Of a DNA stretch of 64,000 nucleotides, positions 11,893 through 26,750 are shown piece by piece (within the stretch, counting starts at the first letter, position 1; every line of letters starts with the position of its first letter). The notes under the pieces are model-generated. The model had not been told where the DNA came from. It saw only the letters and a program-made list of their open reading frames with translations, and did no database searches. The position numbers and the translations under genes are program-made. The DNA comes from Craterostigma plantagineum (Eukaryota; Streptophyta; Magnoliopsida; Lamiales; Linderniaceae). The stretch lies in contig JAPQWV010000631.1 in assembly GCA_027422505.1 (NCBI GenBank), forward strand, positions 1-64,000, in the 5' to 3' direction.

Positions 11893-14429
11893 ATGGAGTC
11901 CGCTCAGACGACAGCTGGAGACGAGCTAGGAAATTTCAGGTATCTCAAACGTTTTTGAGCTGGATGCTGAATTTGGAAGTTTTTCTGTCTGTTCAAGCGT
12001 TGATTATGATTTATGTTCTCAATACTTTCCTCGATTTCAAATTGTTCGAGGATTTTGTTTTCTGTTGTGTAATTGACGCGGGGATTTGATCTGATCTGAT
12101 TTGATGGTGAATTTTGTTTATCAGCAATGATGGCTCGTCGGCGCTGGAGTTTGGATCCAAACAAGCGCTCGACCGCATCAGCCAGCTCACTGATGTTGGG
12201 ACGATGACGCGTCTACTTCACGAATGCATTGCCTACCAAAGAGCCCTCGACCTAGATCTCAGAAGCTCCTCTCGCAACGATCGGATCTGGATCGCCAGCT
12301 CTCGAGTCTTCAAAAATCAGCTGATGTGTTGGATATTGTGAAGGGAGAATCGAATTACATGCTTTCCAATGTTTCCTCCACCTCAGCACTGGCCGATCAA
12401 GTTTCTGCAAAAGTTAGGCACTTGGACCTAGCTCAATCTCGAGTTCAGGACACCCTTCTTCAGATCGATGCTGTCGTGGAGCGGTCTCAATGCCTTGATG
12501 GTGCCCGAAAGTCTCTGTCCGTCGAAGATTTTGAATCTGCTGCCTCATATGTCAGGACATTCCTTCAAATAGATGCCAAGTTCAAGGATGCTTCTTCGGG
12601 AGAGCAGAGAGAGCAGCTTCTTTCGTGTAAGAGGCAATTGGAGGGCATTGTGAGGAAGAAGCTCTCTATGGCAGTAGATCAACGGGACCATCCCAACGTC
12701 ATACGGTTTGTGAATCTGTACGTGCCTCTAGGGCTGGAGGAAGAAGGTCTGCAAGTTTATGTTAGTTATTTAAGGAAGGTTGTTTCCGAAAGATCGAGAA
12801 TGGAATTCGACCAGTTGTTAGTCGAGATGGAATCTGGTTCCAATAATCGGGTGAATTTCATTGCGTGCCTGACAAATTTGTTTAAAGACATCGTACTGGC
12901 CATCGAAGAGAACAACGAGATCTTGAGGAGCTTGTATGGCGAGGATGGCATTGTATATGCCATTTGTGAGCTGCAAGAGGAATGTGATAATCTGGGTTCA
13001 GTTATTCTGAAGAAATTTATGGAGTTCAGGAAATTGCAGAGCGTGACCTCTCAGATCAATTCGTACAATAAGAGCAATCTGTTTCAGTCCGTTGTTGTGG
13101 CGGCGGAGGAGACAGGCCCCGACCCTAGGGAGATCGAGCTTTATCTTGAGGAGATATTATCATTGACTCAGTTGGGTGAAGATTACACTGAGTACATGGT
13201 ATCTAAAATCCGTAGCTTGACCTCTGTTGACCCAGAACTGGTACCCCGTGCTACAAAGGCTTTTAGAAGTGGTAATTTCAGCAAAGTGGCTCAGGATATC
13301 ACTGGCTACTACGTTATTTTGGAAGGGTTCTTCATGGTGGAGAATGTGAGAAAAGCAATACAGATCGATGAGCATGTACTCGACAGTCTTACCACGTCCG
13401 TGGTGGATGATGTGTTCTATGTGATGCAGAGTTGCTGTAGGAGGGCGATTTCAACCTCCAACATAAACTCTGTCATCGCAGTGCTCAGCAGTGCTGTGAG
13501 TTTATTGGGGGGTGAGTATAGTGAGGCATTGCAGAAGAAGATGAGGGACTTTAGCCCTACAAAGCTTTTTTAGGTGGTGCAGCCGTGCAAAAGACTGGCG
13601 CAGAGATTGCAACAGTTTTGAACAACATCGACGTTAGCAGCGAATATGCCCTGAAACTGTGTCATGAGATTGAAGAGCAGTGTGGAGACGTAAGACTGTA
13701 ATTATCTGAAGTATTTATCTTCTTATATTAAGTTAGTATGCGTGGAAACTCTTTTGCCCTTCTTCATCACTTAAACTAACTAAGTTACTCTCAAATCAGG
13801 CATTTCCCGCATCAACAGACAAAGAGAGAGTGAAATCTTGCCTATCCGAGCTGAACGAAATGAGCAGCAGTTTCAAAAAGGCATTAGAAGTTGGAATGGA
13901 GCAGCTCGTATCCACCATAACCCAACGGGTCCGACCCGTATTAGACACCGTCGCCTCCATCAGTTACGAACTCTCCGAAGAAGAATATGCTGACAACGAA
14001 GTAAACGACCCGTGGGTCCAAAGGCTCCTCCACGCTGTGGAAACTAACATATCGTGGCTTCAACCACTCATGACCTCTAATAACTACGACTCCTTCGTTC
14101 ATATGGTGATAGACTTCATAGTGAAAAGGCTCGAAGTCATTGTGATGCAGAAGAAATTCAGTCAGCTAGGCGGCCTTCAGCTCGACAGAGACACTAGAAC
14201 TTTGGTTGGCCATTTTTCGAGCATGACGCAGAGGACTGTTAGAGACAAATTCTCGCGTTTGACTCAGATGGCTACGATACTCAACTTGGAAAAGGTTTCG
14301 GAGATTTTGGATTTCTGGGGTGAGAATTCTGGGCCCATGACGTGGAGGTTAACGCCGGCCGAGGTTAGAAGAGTGTTGGGGCTCAGAGTCGATTTTAAAC
14401 CCGAAGCAATAGCTGCTCTTAAGCTGTAG
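11893..14429 (+). CDS. COG4: Conserved oligomeric Golgi complex subunit 4 (COG4)
   Basis: COG4 is a lobe A subunit of the COG tether, which captures retrograde vesicles at the Golgi. Three exons: 11893-11939 (MESAQTTAGDELGNF), 12125-13689 and 13800-14429. The order of blocks matches plant COG4: LLHECIAYQRALDLDL, SADVLDIVKGESNYML, LADQVSAKVRHLDLAQSRVQ, DAVVERSQCLDGARKSL, then EVNDPWVQRLLHAVETNISW, SQLGGLQLDRDTRTLVGHFS and the highly conserved tail NSGPMTWRLTPAEVRRVLG ending AIAALKL. Two single-base losses break exon 2: near 12258 (GATCTCAGAAG, one G short of LDLEKLLSQRSDLD) and near 13567 (six Ts where seven keep the frame into FLGGAAVQKTG). The gene is normally single-copy and essential, so these are most likely consensus errors. 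Confidence 0.94.
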
Positions 14430-14732
14430 AGTTTTCTTTTATGGATTGGTGTATCTGTGCCTTCTGAGAACATTTGTTATGAAGTATGGATTTTCTTTTT
14501 CAGGTCCTTCGGACTATAGAAACCATTTTGAAACTGTTGAAATCAAGTTGTATGCTTTTATACTAGTAATTTCATTTCTGATTGTTATGCAATAATGTTG
14601 CTGAATGATGCATTTTGTTATTGACTTGTATTAAAAGCAGAATGGTTATATATGCAGACATTGCTCTTATCTCTTCTACACAAGCAAAGCAGAGCACATA
14701 TGAGACAGGTGATCCGATCATTCTCCATTTCT
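14430..14732. other. Convergent 3' UTR spacer between COG4 and ECM29
   Basis: About 300 bases between the COG4 stop and the ECM29 stop, with AATAAT/ATTAAA-like words usable as polyadenylation signals on either strand. No further gene is seen. Confidence 0.5.
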
Positions 14733-17700
14733 CTAACTCATGGCTTTACCGTCATCTCCGAGCTTTCGTAGGATGTCGTAAGATTTCTTCAACAAAGATT
14801 TGGCTTCTTCGTTTTTCTCGGTTTCACACAAATCGAGAAGCTCGGTAATGAAAACTATTTCTTTAGGTTGGCCCGACGGAGAAGAAATGTACAGGTTTGT
14901 CAATTCAATAAGGCATTCAGCAGCTGCTAAATGAACCTATTCATAATGGGAGAGAAAGCTTACGCTAAGATTCACATTGATCGTATTAAAGGGATTTTAG
15001 CGTAGTATGATGAAAGAGGTAGTAGTGGAAAACAAACCTGTCCTATCTTTATCACTCGAAGGGATTCCAGCAATTCAGGCGACATGCCGTGAAACAACTG
15101 AAACGATTTTTATCGATAAGATAAAGATGTTAGATGTACCATGAAAGTATAATATAATATTTGCTAAACAGCTCTCAGAGTTAGGCATACCTCGTGGCTG
15201 AATGTAGTTATGCTTGTGTGTATAGAAGGATCTGGGAGGTTGTTCACACTACTCCGAAGCTTTGAGCAGAGCTCTTTGATAGAAGAAAATGCTGATACTT
15301 TAACTGTTCGAAGAATATGATTGGCAGCATTAGTTCGAAGACAAACTCGAGAAGTGATAGACTGGCTGTAGGTAGGTGATTATATACCTGTCCAATGGAT
15401 GCTAGGGGATAGAGAGAATGAAAGAAAATCAACAAGGGTCTTCTTTTGCTCGAGAATGTCACCAATTCGAGCCACACTAATGCATGTCTTAATGCATTTT
15501 AATATCTTCTCGTGTAAAGCTGGAGAACTTTCAGTTTCATCTGCCTCTGCATATATAAAAGGGAAATATTCATTCAGAAACTCCCCCGTAGAGTGGAACT
15601 TGATATAACAGCAAAAGAAATTTAGGACTTGTAGTAATGTTATGGACAGCTTTACAGTATTAAGTTAGAGGGAAAATAGGATGAAGGATATCTTCCATGG
15701 AAGGTTCAATATTTTCACAGGCTTCAGGAAACCGAACAGTACATTGGAAGTATGGGGAACAAATAATCTTTTAGGGAAATCGGGAAAATTTACTGAGAGA
15801 AATCTCGAGGCTTCGCTGTACCTGCTTTATCATCAGTTGGCAAAGATACTTGACCAGATTTTATGCGACCGAGGGAATAGCCCATCTCCACAAGAGATGG
15901 GAAAACCATGTTAAAGAAGTTTGGGTCGTTGAATGCGCTGATAACCTGGTAACAGACCCACACAAGAAAAATTTACCACAATAAAAATAAAATGCTTTAA
16001 ACATTCGTACCATATTACTCATACCTGTTCAAGGCAGCAAAAAGCTGCTTCACGGTACTTCTTGGATTTCTTATTGCATGCAGAAGCTACAAGGTTCAGT
16101 ATAGCATTTGGTGTTTCGGAACTCGAAGCAGAAATTGCTTCATGGCATGCAGTACAGATGGAGGATATTGCATCCAATACTACCTCCTTTCCCTACAATA
16201 TCCAAGACAAAAGAAACAAGAAGAATCAGACAATAAGTAGCACAAGTCAGCAGAGGAATATCAGTAAACAGAAATGCCAGAAAGAGAGAACTTGATGTTT
16301 TATCCCCATTTAATTTACTAGATTGCTGAGGGATAGTGCATAGAAAATTTATAAATGTCAAGACTTTTTAAAACACACGTTCATCCCCTCATCTGTGCAC
16401 TTTGTACTTAGCTAATTATACTATGTGGACCTACGAAAAGGATAAACCTACATCCCACAAGCGACCCGGAATTTCCTTCATAAGAGAGGCAAGCAGAACA
16501 TTGTGATGTGATGATAGTGATTCACCAAGGACTTCACTGAGTTTCGATATAGCTTGAGATGCCTGCATATTCCAGTGAAGCACATGTCAAGACAGTCTAT
16601 TTACATATCTCACGCATTGTCTTTTGCACAAGACAAGATTTATTAATGGAATGGTACAGCATCAAAAGAGGCCTCTACACTTTCTTGATTCTTTTTCTTT
16701 TTCTACGAAAATGTTAAATGCATGCCTTCTTTTTACTAGCCCACGAGGATGACGTGATTCCTTCATTGAGAAGATTGACAATTTCTTCCAAGTATAGTTG
16801 AAGAGTCATCCGTTCACTGCTCATATTTTCTCCCCATAGTTCCTCATAAAGACTAGAAATGGTCTTGTCATCATCAAATCTGCAGATCAGCATGCTTACA
16901 ATATGAGGATGAAGTACACAACTAAGTCAGAAAATATGAGGATGCCTTCTAAGTCTATAATCGTGTAAAAATAATAGGAAGATATTGCATCAATAAATTA
17001 AGATTTTGAAAAGAAGGGTAACATATGGAAACGCGCATTTTATAAACAAAACATAAAATCATTGTTTAAAGTAAAAAAGGAACTGTAAGAGTCTGATTCA
17101 ACCTTGAAATAAACATGACTGGTACGATGATTGCATGATAGGCGTTTAATGCATCAGCAGCCGTTGATGCATAGCTTTTCAATAAAACTGCACACGAGAT
17201 CTGATCGTTCCTATCACCAGAATGCAAACTGGCAGTATCTTCTATTAATTTCTGAGCCTGTTGTTGAGCTGCATGCTTCAAAACCATAGCGCACGCATTT
17301 GCAAAAGCACGCTTTGATGAAGTGCTTCTTTCATCTTTCACAACTGGAAGCAGTAGCCTCAGTAGCGTACTCGTGAATGGCTTGATATCCATGCCAACTC
17401 TTTGTACTAGCAAACTTATGAAGTTGGCCACACCTACCCTGTGATACCAAGTGTCATAGAATTGTGCCTCAGTTATTTGTGCAAGCAATAGTGGTGGGAT
17501 ACATACATCCTAATGAGGTCAAACAAACCACTAAATTATTTTATATTATTTTTCTTTTTTGTCATAATATTTAAAGATTAGGAAAAATGCAGATATGTAG
17601 AAATACACAATGGAACTTGGCTGAAACACTCCAAATAAATTGGGACCTCACGGGAAATTTTTCTGGTGTTATCTACCAAGAAGATAAAAATAAAGATGCA

Positions 17701-20700
17701 CCCACTATCTACAATAGAAGATAAAATTCGAGAGGTACCTAGTGTTAAGGCCAATGCCAGATCGAACCAACTGTGCAAGCCGAGGAACCAATTGCTCCAG
17801 CGACTGGGAGTCAACGGCATCGATGCACAACTCGAGAGTTTCCCACATTGGAGAGCCTCTGGCTATTGAGATTCGCAAGTTTTCTAGCTTATCAGTTTGT
17901 ATTCCCACATTTTCTGCATGCAACTGATGGATGAAATGGAAATAAAATGTCAAATGGCGGAAGTGGAATATCCCACTAAAATGTGTGGTCATATGATTCC
18001 CAAACCTCAACATAATTCATTCCTTGATCTTCGAGACTCGACAGACTTTCCAGCATACAACATACGAGATCGCTCATATATGGACGGATTGCTATGCCTG
18101 CACCCTATTACGGATAAATGAGGAAATTAGATATTATAGCAGTCAACTTGTTTCCGGTTTATTGAAAACAAACTAGAAAACTATCAGTTCAAGGACAAGG
18201 TGATTGATGTACAAACGCATACTGGCAGTGCTGACTAGGTACACCTCAGGAGGATAGGAGTTCAAAACTAATCAGTAAAAAACTTAATGCATCTAAGGAT
18301 TTAGAAGTGGGAGATTAACTCAGACATAGCCCACCTAAAGGCTAAGACTTAAGCAACTGAAAACAAAAAATATTACATGACATGATTGCTACCAGCATAG
18401 GTGATAACAAATTCTGTCTTAAATGAATGATAAATGGTTTACCTTTGCAAGCTTTGTCACCATGCCAATAGATGCTTTCCGTATACTGTCAACTTTACTC
18501 ATTATGCCTTCTCTTAGCAAAAGAGGCAAAACTATACCCATTGTCTCCCTCATGTCCGCCACTGGGGTGAGTGATACGTCACATAACCTCCCAGTCAATG
18601 AAGCAACAGCACGACATAGTCGGTCACCGGCGTTTCTTACGGTCTCCTTTATGTCATCCATGGCACGGAATGCAGCTGTCCATAGTTTATCTAAGTGCTT
18701 CCCAACCTAGACAACAATAGCATACAGAATAGAATCTTCCCAATCAGAAACCAAATACAGAAGAAATTGAATATTGAAATTGCTGACAATTAGAAAAAAG
18801 TAGAAGGGATGTGGAATTGAACAGGTGCCTGTTTGCAATATCATATAAATATATACTTAAATAGCTGATTTAAGAGAAATAGGTGATCGATATATATGAA
18901 GAACTGACCTGATCAAATTTGCGCCCTTGAAGTATATCAGCAAGGGCAAGACAAGAGGACTCCCTAGAACGCCAAAGCCTAGATCCACATTGCATCAAGA
19001 GATCATCTACAACGAGGTCGAAGTTTTCATCAATTGCTTTCTTTGGATCAGCTATTAGTGATTTCCAGATGTGCGCCATTGCATCCTGATGCCAAATACA
19101 AAATATACAACGCGCAAACGAAGCAGAGGGTAAATATTTTATGAAGTTCAGACTGATGTTAAAACCGAAATTTAACAAACAAAAATAACAGTAAACTTTT
19201 TAAAAAGTAGTACCTGCACGTTTTTGTCAGGATCATACTGATACCGAACAAGCCTTGGAATCAATGCACGGAGGTGCGGTTTTAAGGCATCCCCTGCATG
19301 CTTGGCAATTTTAGAGAACCCAAACGCAGCGCCTCTTTTCGAATTAAGAGAAGCCTGATAATTGGCAAGGTCCATAAACTTATAGATCAAATCAGGCTGT
19401 CCCATTTCATTAGCTAGATTGCAAAGCTCTTTGTAGGTGCTCAGTTTCCCCCCACTTGGGCTCTCACCAAATTCACCAGTGCGGAACACTTCGGAATCCT
19501 CAACCAACTGAAGATAAAGTCAGACACAAGTCAGAATTAGGACAAAGAGGAATGCAAATAAAAGAAAAATCTTTGTTATAACCTTTACAGCCCTTTTCCT
19601 CTTTCCAGAGCCAGTTAAAGTTCCAACGATTGCATTTACCAAGTTTTTCTTCATGGCATCATCCCCTAGTTCATAAACAATACTGAGGCCTTGAGATGCC
19701 AGCTCTTGTGTTAGTTCATTTTGCTCACCTATCAGGTGTGAAAACGCCTCCTGTATCATTGAAATATCAAGTATAAGAAGGAGATTTACAGTTCAAACAT
19801 TATCGTTTATGCAAAAAAAAAAAAAAGAAACCTGGATGTCTGGAAGCAATTTCTGTATAGTGTCATGATGACCACAGTATAGTGTAAGCGAAAGCAGCCA
19901 AACAGTACCAGCACAGCGCTCTTCTTTCCTGTTACTATACAATAGCTCATTGAATAGCTTTCTGGTGATTGCATCTTTAACAGTAACATGGTAATCTTCA
20001 TCATTTTGAAATTCCATAAAGGACTCCTTTGGCAAAGACGATGCTATATCTCCCAATAGAAAGTTAGAACTCAGGGACAATGAGGAATAATTAGTTCTAA
20101 GAATCACATCAGTGGTGACAGGAACGCCGCCCCACATAAATGAAAGAGCTTCACCAGCAGCAAATAATACATCCTCGACCTAAGAAATGGACATGGAACT
20201 AAAGAGTTTTAACGGCCATTCATAATAAATGAAAAACTACTTACAAATATTACATTCTAAACTGAAGACAATGAATTGGAGGAGGATTATTAAAATCCGA
20301 TCCAAAATCATTAACTAACCTTTGACCGGCAAAGGCCAAATATCAGATCGAGAGCAGTATTCAAATGGGAAGAAGTTTCTTTCACACACATGTGGCCCAA
20401 TGAAAGAACAATCTTTTGAACAGCTTTGGTATCATCTCCGGAGAGTAGCTTCTTCAACTTTTCATGCAAGATTGTCCAGATAGGAACTGTATTTTTATTC
20501 AAAACATTAGTATCTTTTTAAATCATGTTTAGAACACTGAGTATAATATTACCTGCTGTGCTATGACGATGAAGTGGAGGCAGTGGAATGCAGATCCCAA
20601 TATGTCCGAGGGCTTGTGCAGCAGTTGAAGCCAAAGCAGCAGACTCCGTCTCAATGATTTCAACCAAACACTTCAACACATTTTGAAGCGCCAAATCTGA

Positions 20701-23700
20701 AATCTGATGAAACAGAAAAGTACGTATTAGATATTATGTGTGAAAGGCGACAAACATCATATAAAATGAGTAGGTATCTGGACAATAGGGTGTATAGCTA
20801 TACACCTAGACTACTAACATGAAACACAACAAAAGGGTGAGCTATACACTAGTATCAGCAACCAGGTTGACTGGCAATATATTGCAAACAAGCCTATCAC
20901 TCAGCACTTTCTGGAAAAGTAATTAAAAGCTTACAGAGGGAGTTCTCAAAACGCAGTTTGCTGTGACATATCCTAGAGCACACAAGAGGCCATGCTGCGC
21001 TTCAAACCTATAAAATACAGATGATCGCCCTTTCAATAATAGTAATGGCATGTCTATTAATGAACTCTAATGGAGCAAGTCAAAGAGAAACCTTAATTTC
21101 TGTGATCCACCGATTGAAGATACTATTTCACCAAGAAGTTCAGATGCAGAAGATATGGAAAGTTCGGAAGAAGCAATTCCAAGTAGACGTGCCATTGACT
21201 CACGCGTATCCAAGTCCAAATGATTCAAATACTGTTTGACCCATGAAAGTTTCCCAGCGTAGCGCGAGGCTATCATCTGTATCCATACAAAGAATCACGG
21301 GGACAATTTTGTTTATAACTCTAACCAAAACCCAAATCTAAGAATAATCAGATTTACGTGGGCATATATACTCTAAGTGAGTCTAGTAGGTGAACCTGGG
21401 GAAAATGAGATCCCAGAGTTATAAGAGCCCTGGAAGCAAATGCGTGCAACTCGACAGAACCTTCAAATGTCATAGCATGTTCCAGCAGTAAACAAAACCT
21501 TTCTGATGAAACCAAAGCCTCAGGATCTTTGGACGTTTTGAGGTCTGGCACCTCAGCCTCGAAACATTTCAGCAAAAATTTGATCATAGCCACATAGGTC
21601 TTGGACGGAAAAAGTAGCCTTGTATCTCGTATATCACTAGATTCTAAGATAGCTGGGTGTCGTTGTAATATGTAACCCAACATTTCAGAGAGCTTTGGGA
21701 ATTCATAAGAGACACTCTGCCACATTGAGTTTCTCTGTACTTCACCGGGAAACAGACCTTCCAAAGCCATTTCCCTGCTCATCAAAATAATACATTAGCT
21801 TATAAAGTTGCCTTAATTTTTTACGGTGGTAGAAACATGTTTATAGAAAAAGTCCATGATGAACAATTTGACATGCTTTCACCATTGTTTCACAAACTGG
21901 CACTACAAGATACATTTTCCCGTGGAGTAAACTACACAGAAATTTTATGTGGCAGAAATTTCCTTGTATCCCATGGTCATATTGTTGCGAAATATATGAC
22001 ACTAAACCGTTCAAACATGAATTTACTTCATAGTTGAGAAGGAATACCTTATGTCCAATTTTTCATCAGCTGTGCCAAGCATACAAATATACCTACTTGG
22101 ACAATGCTTCAGGTCAAATAAAGATGTTGCCCATCTTACAGCACAAAATCGTACTTCACTTTGTTCCTTGGAGTAGAAGGACAAAACATGATAACACATC
22201 AGATTCTGAGCACGTTGAACATTAAAAGAAATTAAAATATACATATAAACAAAACCAAGACAAAACAGAAAAATAGTAACCAAGGAAATCACTTCGTAAC
22301 AACCATATAGATGCACATACCACTAGAGAATTCTGTAACAGAAGATCCTCCACATCCTTCAACACCTTTGGGGTTGCTTCCTAGATGCAAAACAAGTTGT
22401 CACCACATGGAATTATCAAGAAAAATATCCAATAACATAGAATAGAGTAATAAGATAACCTTATATGCAATGGCAAGTGAAGTTGTTGCTTCTTGAACAG
22501 TCATACGAATATATGGAGACTCAAACTTTAGTGCATCAAAGAGAAGAACAGCCACATCAGTTTTATCCCTTCACATGCCATTAAATAAAAATAATAATTA
22601 GGATACAAATACACCAGAACGGCTAAATGAATGGAAGCTGACAATTCTATAACAATTACCTGAAGAGTTGAGGCATACGCTGTGCCAGCAACCCAATTGA
22701 TTGAAAACAAAAAGTTTTTGTCTCTCTACCAATGGCATCTGTACAAGTAATAGAAAAAACGAAATTGAGAAAATCCGACTAACATCAAACCAATGATGGA
22801 GCAAAAAAATATCAAGGAACTGACCGGAGTCTAGCGGTGAAAAATTATCAAGTGTCTTCAAAATTCCAGTGAGTATAACAGGGCCCATAAGCCTCAGTTG
22901 ATCCACTCTAGCCTATATAAATATATGATGAAAACAAGCATGGTGGAGAAATGCATTGAGTTCCATAACTTCATTAACTTACAACCAAATGTGGAGACAT
23001 AAAAAGCATCTCTTTTAGAACGTCGGTTGACGTATGCTAACTATATAAAATCAAAACATGTATGTGTGGCGTTAAGTGAAATGACACATTGGAGTGTAAT
23101 AGTATTAGAGGTACAAAGCTATGCAAGTTAACTAGTCTCATTTGACTCACATGTTTGAAGACCCAAACAACAAACTCCATACCGAATTGTTTCAACCTGG
23201 AGGTGGTATCTGTTCCTGAAAATATAAATGACAAAAGTTTAAAATCCAAATTCATTTCCTTTGATTGGAATATAAAAGTACCTTAACAATGTTATGATGC
23301 AATTGACATGCATACAATCAATCAAAACCACTTTCAGAGCCAATTTTACAGAAATGCTCAGATATAAAGTATTAGGCTTCTGACAGACTTTAACCAAGGA
23401 AGTGATGAAGTTGAGCGTAGGACTCATAATTTTACACGTTTGGTTAAACTTGATCGATCCAAACACTTCCAAGTTCCATGGAACCAATTCCAAATATCTC
23501 CATTTCAATTATCAGAGCTTTTTACATGTACACATGTGGTGGTGCCATAAATCTTATGAAAAAGGAAACGGGAAACAGGAAAGAAACTTTCGAGTTACCA
23601 AAAATGCACCCGAAAATGCACTGTAAGGTTGCTGGAAAACTGTTTGCCGCTGTAATCGAGCGACAGAAAACAGACATAAGCCTGATTCTCAAAGCTACAC

Positions 23701-25950
23701 TTGCTGGATTGATTTTGGCTTCTGGAGCAACATTATCAGAGCCAGTGGTTCCTAATGTCATGACATAAATCCCAACTAACTTTGTCAACAACATCGTATT
23801 TGCGAAGCATAATGTTTATGAAAGAAAAATATCTCTGACATATACCGTTGAACAGCATAAATAACTTCCTGATCAAGTTCGCATCATCTAAATTAACACC
23901 AGAAGCATTTTTCTTCAAAAGCTCCTCTCCTTTTTTCATGACAGGTTCGTGACTGATGCAGAATAACCAACATAAATTTGTAATAGTTGATCATGTAGAC
24001 TATATACAGTGAAAATAATGAGGGCAATCAGTCGGTACCTGTCAGCGCAAGCAGCAATATAAATGGGATAAACAAGTTCGGCAGGAAGACCCAAAGCTTT
24101 AATAACATTCAACATTCCTAACTATATAATAACAGCCAATCCCAAAATTAAGATAATAATATCAATGAGTATTATCTTACAAAATTTTAGGTTGTAATTG
24201 AATGGTACATAGCTCTTTGAGCTTCGACATGGCCTACCTTTCTATCTCGCAAGACATCAATTTTCAATGGTTGTTTTCCAGTCACACGTTCACATTGAAT
24301 GGCTGAAAGCCCACCTGGAATTGCTGTGCTGAAAAGAAAAAAATTTCGTCATGTTTCTCAGGGAAAAAAATTGCAGATCATAATAATGCTATTATGTACT
24401 GAGGACTGAGGTAAACAAATACGAAATACAACCAAACCTCTGAGAGGATGGATGATAAAGAACTGTCTGAAGACAAAATTCAAGAAATATTTCGCAGTCT
24501 TTAGAGGCTATCAATTTCTTGTATTTTTCCAGCACTTGATCACTGACTTCAGATGTATGGCACTCACAGATCACCTAAAATCAACAAAGTCAAAGAAGTG
24601 ATTTCAAGTACGTTTTGACAAGAAGCAAATGTCTAAGGGCCAATTTAAAAAGCTTCAATATGGCTAACTTCTACAAAAGGAAATAAAGTGAAGAAAAGAA
24701 AGAAGAAGAAAAAAAAAAACTAGCAAATACCTATTTCAAGTACAGACAAATTGCAGAGCCACACTATTGGAAAGCATATTCAGATCATAAATGGGCAAAA
24801 ATAAAGGTTACTACCTTTCCCGTGATTCTGAGTAGTATGTCCTGATGTTGGAGAGGGAGCATGGAAATACCGATTAAGAAGGCAGGTGCTATTGCTTGTT
24901 TTTCCTACAGTATGAGCCAAAGGCCAGATGAAAAAGCCACATTTTACTCATAAATGTTGACCACTGATATCAAATACAAACCTCCTTAGTCACACGATCG
25001 ATGGCCATCTCAATATACACAATGCAGAAGTTTCGGACCATAGGAGCCCCACTAGATTCCACATACAAGTTCCATAGGTCCGACAAAGGCAGACCGATGT
25101 TGAGCTGATATTTCACTCTTTTATTCACGTGACTCAGGATTTCAATAACCTGATGCACTTGTAAACATTAGTTAGAATCAATCAAGATACTTCTCAATTT
25201 CAACTATAACAAATTATATGAGTATATGTGAGCATACACAGACGACATATTCAATACAGGCTGTAACAACAAATTGAACAGAAGATTTATATACAATGAA
25301 CCTAAAATTAACAAGTGACACTCTCACCATTAGGTTAGGGTTCCATAACCCTTTCCTATTTACATAATACTGAAATGCACCACAGACCAAAGCTCGTCAT
25401 ATAGAAGTAATAGCTAATCCGATTATCAGCTCCTAAAATTATCTTCCCCGAAACCCAAGCAGAAATCCACGTGGTTTGGCTGCCACAACAGGCATAGTTC
25501 CACAACAGATCACTTTCAAAAATCGTCCTTACCTTCCATATTTAGCTAAAATTCCAAAGATTTTCTCCCAATCCATCATATTAAACGCCACCACAAAAAA
25601 TAAAAAATAAAATTAACCAAGTGAAACTAGCGACACCAGCTCTCAAGTTACCCAAGGTTCTAATTGAAATATCCACGCAATCCAAAGTCTCACGTCTGTG
25701 GCAGCTGATGATCAAATAGGAAGAGTAATGAATTAATTACTTTGTTGCGAAGAGATGTTGATGGTGATGATAGCGTCGCAATCGACAGAGGAAGTAACTT
25801 GTCGAGCAAGTCCTGGAGCTTAGAGTCGTCGTCGCAAAGCGCCAGACGAGTCAACATTCTGTCCAAAAGCTCTTCCTTTTCTTCATCAGACTTACCCAAT
25901 AGCATCGTAGACCACCACGAAGGTGAAGACGACGATGACGATTCAGCCAT
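14733..25950 (-). CDS. ECM29: Proteasome adaptor and scaffold protein ECM29
   Basis: ECM29 is a giant HEAT-repeat protein that links the 26S proteasome core and cap and tethers proteasomes to other compartments. The gene spans 11.2 kb with many short exons, giving roughly 1,800 residues, as in the family. The first exon reads MAESSSSSSPSWWSTM, then DRMLTRLALCDDDSKLQDLL and LLPLSIATL. Exon 2 continues VIEILSHVNKRVKYQLNIGL, then LSDLWNLYVESSGAPMVRNF, matching plant ECM29. Further exons give KFMDLANYQASLNSKRGAAF with GFSKIAKHAGDALKPHLRAL, the block ELASQGLSIVYELGDDAMKK, and FYDTWYHRVGVANFISLLVQ. The last exon ends SLLKKSYDILRKLGDDGKAM with Ser-stop at 14733. I see no frame break in the exons read. 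The start codon at 25950 lies 801 bp head-to-head from SCAB. Exact splice sites were checked only in part. Confidence 0.93.
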
Positions 25951-26750
25951 TGTAGTATTTTCTTGAAAGTTTTGTAGGAGAAATGAGAGACAAGTCTGTC
26001 TTCCTATTCAAGTCTTTCTCTTTATAAAGAAAAAGATCCACGGAACGCTTCTTTGGACCGGGTCACAAAATATTGTATATATACGATTCGGGTCGGGTTG
26101 GAAATTGGTTTTTAAGTAAATGAAAAAAAAAATGTTATTTTCTCTCTCTTCCTTGGCTTTCGCTTTTCCCTGGAAAGCAAAAACAGTATCACAGCAATAT
26201 ACATACTTCTTACCAACTTTACCTTTCAGTCTAGTATGCTGTTCAATATCTCCGTTCTTGAACTTCAATCTCTGTTCAAACGAGTTGATCTTCATCTTTC
26301 TTCATCTTTTGAAGCCCAAACATCAGACCCATGATCGAATCTACATGATCTGTGACTTGTGAGGTGATTTATTTTTTCATTATGTGGAAGTTTTGCTGCA
26401 AATCATGTAATCATTTTCCGACAGAAACGTATTTGCGACTGAATATGAGCTACTGTTTTCAAGATTTCATGTTGCTTGTTTTTTCGTTTATCTAAATTCG
26501 ACTTAAGAGTTTCCTGTGGCATTTGGCAAGTTTACAAAGATGGAAGTCTTCAATTTCTATTTGTTTATGAAATTTTTTTCTTGCAAGTACAATGCCCAGC
26601 TGAAAGATTCACTCTTTTTTTTATTCTATCCTTCTCTTTGTATTTCTTTGTAATGGCTCTGTGTTCGTTAGTTAAATTTTGGATCTTCACATCAGCAGCT
26701 TGAAAAATCTTGCTAAATTAAGACAAAATCCCACATTACAATTTTTGGTT
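25951..26750. promoter_or_regulatory. Head-to-head promoter region of ECM29 and SCAB
   Basis: An 800-bp interval between the divergent starts. The ECM29 side has a TATA-like TTTATAAA near 26022. The SCAB side is T-rich and probably holds a non-coding first exon and a 5' UTR intron (GTGAGGTG near 26359 is a possible donor), as is common in this family; that is inference. Confidence 0.45.

Noticed and set aside
23402..23768. Plus-strand open frames inside the ECM29 gene
   Set aside because: They are antisense to ECM29 exons and introns; the minus-strand reading is the coding one.
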